Positions 60,131 through 64,000 of a stretch of 64,000 nt of DNA are shown one piece after another. The DNA is from Calothrix sp. NIES-2098 (GTDB lineage Bacteria; Cyanobacteriota; Cyanobacteriia; Cyanobacteriales; Nostocaceae): NCBI GenBank assembly GCA_002368175.1, contig AP018172.1, forward strand, positions 7,939,001 through 8,003,000, written 5' to 3'. The notes under the pieces were generated by a model that was not told where the DNA came from, searched no databases, and saw only the letters and a list, made by a program, of their open reading frames with translations. Both the position numbers and the translations under genes were made by a program. Positions within the stretch are counted from its first letter, which is position 1; the number at the start of each line of letters is the position of its first letter.

Positions 60131-60187
60131 ACTTCTCTATCTTTATCTTGGCGTTCTTGGCGTCCTTGGCGGTTCGTAAAAAAACAA
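60131..60187. repeat. Short CTTGGCGT-type repeat before the VirB6-like gene
   Basis: A CTTGGCGTTCTTGGCGTCC repeat (about 60149-60167) is a common dispersed repeat in cyanobacteria. It occupies nearly all the gap before the start of the VirB6-like gene, which has no evident Shine-Dalgarno sequence. Confidence 0.5.
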
Positions 60188-61234
60188 ATGCAGTATATTC
60201 TCCAACTTCCCGCAGACACAGGCATCAACGATATTATCGGCAATGGCGCGACAACAGCCAAAAGTATTGCCGAAAGTTGGGAAAATCAATGGATAGACTT
60301 ATTACAAAAAAATCCCAGTGAAAATATTTATGGTGCTTTAACAAATTTAGGCATATTTTTTGCAGTCGGAACTTTATTATTCTTCTTGATGCAATGGTTG
60401 AAGGATGTTTTAGAAAGCGAATATTCTCGTCCGATATCATCAATGATTTGGCCGTTTGTGGTGGTGATACTGTTGAATAATTCCGGGGATGGCAGTATTC
60501 TGTCTAGCTTAACCTTAGGAGTACGCAACTTTATCAATTCTGTGAATCAACAAGTAGTGAGTAAAGCCGATAGTAATTCCTATTATCAGCAAGCACTTAA
60601 TATGAGTGTGGCAGAAGAAGTAGCGGGTTCCTTACTGCGTCCTTGTCAATCCTTAAATGGAGAACAACAATCTCAATGCTTTGCTAAAGCTAGCATCAAA
60701 ATTAGCAATCTCTGGCAAGAATATAAAAATTTATACGGCAATAAAGTCTGGATTGAACGGTTAGAAAATAAAGTAAATCAAATTAGCTATGGAACCGGAA
60801 GCATTTCCGAAAATTCATTTAACGCTTTGTTAGGTTCAACGGTGCAAACGAGTATTAAAAACTTTTTAGTATCCTTACAATATGCTTTCCAAAATTTGAT
60901 GGAGGCGACAATGTTGCTAATAGCAGCTTTAGGGCCGCTAGCGGTAGGTGGGTCTTTACTACCTGTAGCAGGTAAACCGATTTTTGCATGGCTTACCGGG
61001 TTTATATCTGTAGGAATTGCCAAAATTTCATTTAATATTATTGCTGTGTTAACTGCCGCAGTAATTGTCAATGGCCCAGCACAAGATGCAAATGCTGACC
61101 CCGATTTAATGTGGTTTACGATATTTTTAGGAATTTTGGCACCAATTTTATCTTTATTAGTCGCTGCGGCGGGAGGATTTGCAGTATTTCAGGCGATTGG
61201 TAACGCAGCTAATTGGGTAAAAGAGAGGGTGTAA
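60188..61234 (+). CDS. VirB6/TrbL-like inner-membrane protein
   Basis: A 348-residue polytopic protein. An N-terminal helix (IYGALTNLGIFFAVGTLLFFLMQW), a soluble middle (two cysteines: RPCQSLNGEQQSQCF), and a C-terminal bundle (LMEATMLLIAALGPLAVGG, FAWLTGFISVGIAKISFNIIAVLTAAVIV, ILAPILSLLVAAAGGFAVF) fit the TrbL/VirB6 family. That family forms the channel base. It abuts the next gene with zero gap (stop at 61232-61234, ATG at 61235), so the translation is coupled. Confidence 0.68.
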   Translation: MQYILQLPADTGINDIIGNGATTAKSIAESWENQWIDLLQKNPSENIYGALTNLGIFFAVGTLLFFLMQWLKDVLESEYSRPISSMIWPFVVVILLNNSGDGSILSSLTLGVRNFINSVNQQVVSKADSNSYYQQALNMSVAEEVAGSLLRPCQSLNGEQQSQCFAKASIKISNLWQEYKNLYGNKVWIERLENKVNQISYGTGSISENSFNALLGSTVQTSIKNFLVSLQYAFQNLMEATMLLIAALGPLAVGGSLLPVAGKPIFAWLTGFISVGIAKISFNIIAVLTAAVIVNGPAQDANADPDLMWFTIFLGILAPILSLLVAAAGGFAVFQAIGNAANWVKERV

Positions 61235-62059
61235 ATGGTACGGTTATTAGAACAGAAAAAGCCTACAGTTAGTATTTTAACAATTTTTGCGATCGCTACT
61301 TTTGGATTGCATCTATTAGTCTTACTGTTTTTAATAGCTCAAGGTTTAAATATTCGCCAGTTGAGTTTGCGAAAACAACCGAATTTTGTGCAAAATATCG
61401 ATGGTAAACCTGTCAATTCAATTGATGATTTAGCCAGAGATCCGGAGGTGATTCGCCAATTTATTAGTAAAACAATGACATCAATATTCAACTGGACGGG
61501 GACACTACCGCCACAAAATATTGAAGAAGTCAGTAGACCAAAACCAGACTTGGGAATATTAATTAAAACCACGAATGGCGGAAGTCAAAAAGTTACTACT
61601 ACTAGTTGGGTATCTAGTTTTGCTTTGGCTGAAGATTTCCGCAAAGGGTTTTTAAGCCAAATTGCAGAGATGACACCACCAGAAGTTTTTGCTAATAATC
61701 CCCAACAAGTTATCTCCGGAAAATTAATTATTAAACGCATCTATCCACCCAAACAAATTGCGCCAGGAAAGTGGGAAGTGGGGATGGTGGCTGATTTGAT
61801 TCAAAATAAACAAGCTGATGGCAAAAGATTGATTGTACCTTTTAATAAAGATGTGTTAGTACGCGCAGTAGATTATTTTGATTATCCCCAAGCTGAAAAT
61901 GCCACAATATTACAAAAAGCAATTTATAGCGTGCGTGCTGATAAATTAGAAATTTATGAAATGCGGAATTTATGTTTGTTAGATGCTTATGATAATTTAA
62001 ATGGTGCGAAGTCAAATCAATGTACATCTGAAGAAAAATCGGGTAATTTTATTAGATAA
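61235..62059 (+). CDS. VirB8/TraE-like protein, copy 1
   Basis: A 274-residue protein with one N-terminal helix (ILTIFAIATFGLHLLVLLFLIAQGL) and a ~230-residue outer domain. Conserved-looking blocks are DPEVIRQFISKTMTSIFNWTG, KLIIKRIYPPKQIAPGKWEVGMVADLI and VRADKLEIYEMRNLC. This is the single-helix plus periplasmic NTF2-like layout of VirB8. The next gene has the same layout and shared phrases, so the two are paralogues. A VirB8 role in assembly is inferred from layout and order. Confidence 0.6.
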   Translation: MVRLLEQKKPTVSILTIFAIATFGLHLLVLLFLIAQGLNIRQLSLRKQPNFVQNIDGKPVNSIDDLARDPEVIRQFISKTMTSIFNWTGTLPPQNIEEVSRPKPDLGILIKTTNGGSQKVTTTSWVSSFALAEDFRKGFLSQIAEMTPPEVFANNPQQVISGKLIIKRIYPPKQIAPGKWEVGMVADLIQNKQADGKRLIVPFNKDVLVRAVDYFDYPQAENATILQKAIYSVRADKLEIYEMRNLCLLDAYDNLNGAKSNQCTSEEKSGNFIR

Positions 62060-62062
62060 ATC

Positions 62063-62755
62063 ATGCAACTACTAAAATCAGAAAATAAAAAGACTAATAT
62101 TTTACCCTTGTTTGCAGCCGGAACTTTGGCGTTACATGTATTGACTTTGCTGCTATTGATGTTTCATTGGTCGATTTTGCAGCGGTTAAATCGTCAAACG
62201 ACTCTGCAAAGTTTAGTTCAACTGATTGATGGTCGGGCAATTACTGTTGACCCACAAGATAATTTAGTGCGTTATCCGGAAGCGATTCGCCGTTTTGTGG
62301 GTGAGACTATAACTTTGATGCTTACTTCGTCTCCTCAACAGCCTTCCACCACAGTTTGGGATGTTGCTTCGGAATTAGTAACTGATGATTTTCAACCAAA
62401 ATTACAAACAGAAATTAATAATTTAACTTCAGGTAAGCAATTAAATAATTTTAGTAAATCGTCTGAGCAAATATTAGTTATCCAGCGAATTTCCCAACCC
62501 ACACAATTAGCTGAGGGTAAATGGAAAGTGGATATGGTTGCTAATCAATTAATTTTTAATGGCTCCGATCGACTTGGTGAGTCAATTCCAGTTAATAAAC
62601 AAATTTTTGTCCAAGCCACAGATGAAGCAGTAGCTTCTTTACCTAATGCACCAGTGCCATTACAATTGGCAGCTTATCGCATTGGTGAAGCTAGACTTAA
62701 AATCTACAAAATTTGTGACATTAAGGATAAAAGTTGTTCTGAAAGTTCACCCTAA
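62063..62755 (+). CDS. VirB8/TraE-like protein, copy 2
   Basis: A 230-residue protein. N-terminal helix (LFAAGTLALHVLTLLLLMFHW) and an outer domain: RYPEAIRRFVGETITLMLTSS, ILVIQRISQPTQLAEGKWKVDMVANQLI, RIGEARLKIYKICDI. It shares the order of motifs with the preceding gene (PE.IR.F; I.RI..P....GKW.V.MVA; A..KIY....) though identity is modest. It begins 3 nt after the stop of copy 1. Duplicated VirB8-type proteins may form a heteromeric ring. Confidence 0.58.
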   Translation: MQLLKSENKKTNILPLFAAGTLALHVLTLLLLMFHWSILQRLNRQTTLQSLVQLIDGRAITVDPQDNLVRYPEAIRRFVGETITLMLTSSPQQPSTTVWDVASELVTDDFQPKLQTEINNLTSGKQLNNFSKSSEQILVIQRISQPTQLAEGKWKVDMVANQLIFNGSDRLGESIPVNKQIFVQATDEAVASLPNAPVPLQLAAYRIGEARLKIYKICDIKDKSCSESSP

Positions 62756-62764
62756 GATGTACGT

Positions 62765-64000
62765 ATGACTACCTATTCAAGTTCAGCAAAAAGTTCTGTA
62801 GATAATGATTACCAACTAGAACTAGATTCTCTAGATTGGGAATTAAGAATGGCCAAATTAGTTGGCTTAGAAAATGAAGACGTATCTTCTGCAAGTGACG
62901 AAATAGAAATAATAGAAGAATCAGCGAATCCGGAACCGTCGCTTTCTCAACCATCAGAAGTTAAAACTGAGCAATCTTTCTCATCAAACCCCTTTGCTAA
63001 GTTAGGTGTAGTTGGTTCTGCAACTTTGGCAGTGGCTTTGTTTGCTGGTGGGTTTTTGACTCAGATTATGAGTAGCAGCAATCAAAAGCCAAAAAAGAAG
63101 AATATTTCCCCAGAAATTAAATCGCCAGTAGTAGATGAATCTCCCCCACAAGAGTTAGAAATACAAACTCTCAAAACCAAATTAGCTTTAACCGAACAAG
63201 CAGAAGCTGTAAAATTAGCACAACAACAGCTAAGAAATACACAAATTAAAGAAGTTTCAACAGCTTCAAAACCTGCATCAAAAAGTAACGCGCCTCGAAT
63301 AGTTACAGTTGAGCGTATGCTTGATGTACCCCATCCTCCACAAACAACAGCCTACTCTCAACCCATACCACAGCCTCAAATGGTAGCTGTTAAACCGGAG
63401 ATTCCACCAGCAATTAATGCCACTCCGAAACCTAAACTAGATCCATATCAGATGTGGTCAACTTTAGCTAAGTTAGGTAGCTACGGTCAGGTGACTGGTA
63501 ACGGCCAACCTTCAGGAAATGTTAATACTTCTGAAACAGCCAGCAATCCCAATCCAACTAATCCTAATTTAGAGCAACAGGCAAGCAATCCTCAGCCGAA
63601 CTCCATACCAACCCCAGAAAACCCAACACCAACACCAGAAAACCCAACGCCAGAAACTCTGGTTGCAAATAAAACAGACAAGCCAGATTTAATGGCAAAT
63701 AAACAAGCAAAACAGAGTGCAAAATCTATCGCCGTAGGAACTAGTGTTAAAGCCGTGTTGGCAACAGCTGTGTTTGGAGAAACTGCTAGTTCTGGCTCTA
63801 GTAATGGCAGCGATGGACAGAAAAATACCTTTGTAGTTCAGTTAAAAGAACCTTTAAAAGGTGTGGATGGAAACGTTGCTATACCTGCGGGTACTGAATT
63901 ATTGACAGAAATTCGTTCTCTTTCCGAACAAGGTTTACTACAGTTAGATGTGGTGAAAGCGATCGCAAAAGAGCAAAACGGAATTACTGAAACTAGCTTA
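62765..64000 (+). CDS. VirB10/TrbI-like protein, 3' end cut off by window edge
   Basis: An open frame runs from an ATG at 62765 to the right edge (412 codons, no stop). A cytoplasmic N-terminus (~80 residues, acidic) precedes a membrane helix (KLGVVGSATLAVALFAGGFL, ~80-99). A long proline-, asparagine- and glutamine-rich linker (PNPTNPNLEQQ; PTPENPTPTPENPTP; ~200-300) follows, and then SVKAVLATAVFGE...NTFVVQLKEPLKGVDGNVAIPAGTELL. The last block matches the start of the TrbI/VirB10 beta-barrel domain. VirB10 links inner and outer membranes. Starts 9 nt after the VirB8-like copy 2 stop. Confidence 0.7.
   Translation, partial: MTTYSSSAKSSVDNDYQLELDSLDWELRMAKLVGLENEDVSSASDEIEIIEESANPEPSLSQPSEVKTEQSFSSNPFAKLGVVGSATLAVALFAGGFLTQIMSSSNQKPKKKNISPEIKSPVVDESPPQELEIQTLKTKLALTEQAEAVKLAQQQLRNTQIKEVSTASKPASKSNAPRIVTVERMLDVPHPPQTTAYSQPIPQPQMVAVKPEIPPAINATPKPKLDPYQMWSTLAKLGSYGQVTGNGQPSGNVNTSETASNPNPTNPNLEQQASNPQPNSIPTPENPTPTPENPTPETLVANKTDKPDLMANKQAKQSAKSIAVGTSVKAVLATAVFGETASSGSSNGSDGQKNTFVVQLKEPLKGVDGNVAIPAGTELLTEIRSLSEQGLLQLDVVKAIAKEQNGITETSL

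Noticed and set aside
1..64000. CRISPR arrays, tRNA and rRNA genes
   Set aside because: I looked for repeat-spacer patterns and for GGTTCGAATCC-type tRNA arms in the gaps and saw none; this was by eye, so tRNAscan and CRISPR finders could still find one.

Overview
The window comes from the genome of a filamentous, heterocyst-forming cyanobacterium (Nostocales). The evidence is the many GCGATCGC (HIP1) octamers, the TGACCAA heptamer arrays and other dispersed repeats typical of Nostoc-type genomes, and, most tellingly, an intact heterocyst envelope polysaccharide (HEP) island. Its order of functions matches what I recall of the Anabaena sp. PCC 7120 block alr2825 to alr2841, which includes hepC and hepA. 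No rRNA, tRNA or CRISPR array was seen.

Region 1 (1-25470, all on the minus strand, so transcription runs from 25470 towards 1) is the HEP island. In transcription order it holds a glucose-1-phosphate cytidylyltransferase, an LhgO-like FAD oxidase, a GT8 glycosyltransferase, an NAD-dependent epimerase/dehydratase, a GT2, two tandem PhyH-like dioxygenases, an RmlC-like epimerase, a SAF-type oxidoreductase, a GT4, a Wzc-like co-polymerase, HepC (sugar-transferase fold), the HepA ABC exporter, six more glycosyltransferases and, cut by the left edge, a Wzy/O-antigen-polymerase-like protein. Together these would make an activated sugar, build a lipid-linked repeat unit, export it and polymerise it into the envelope layer that protects nitrogenase from oxygen. 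A hairpin terminator separates the Wzc gene from hepC, so hepC-hepA probably has its own promoter.

Region 2 (25471-39494) is regulatory. A vWA / PP2C / kinase-TPR triad (TerY-P or YegL-YegK-YegI type) lies on the minus strand. A PatA/PixG-like plus CheY-like pair lies on the plus strand. A minus-strand operon joins a ModA-like binding lipoprotein, a CHASE3-type hybrid kinase and a receiver-kinase. Three hypothetical or accessory genes follow.

Region 3 (39682-47216) contains pheT and then an NmrA-like gene divergent from a plus-strand run: a red chlorophyll catabolite reductase homologue, a nitrilase-fold protein lacking the catalytic cysteine, an aldehyde dehydrogenase and a DUF3598-type protein. 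This looks like an uncharacterised, possibly tetrapyrrole-related operon. Region 4 (47362-55510) has secreted proteins, a stress operon (erythromycin-esterase-like, small disordered protein, DnaJ/CbpA, CbpM-like), an esterase, a gene with an apparent start-codon lesion, and repeats.

Region 5 (55511-64000, plus strand) is a compact type IV secretion-like cluster: VirB2/TrbC-, VirB3-, VirB4-, VirB5-, VirB6/TrbL-like genes, two tandem VirB8-like genes and a VirB10/TrbI-like gene cut by the right edge. No relaxase, VirD4 or VirB11 gene is visible.
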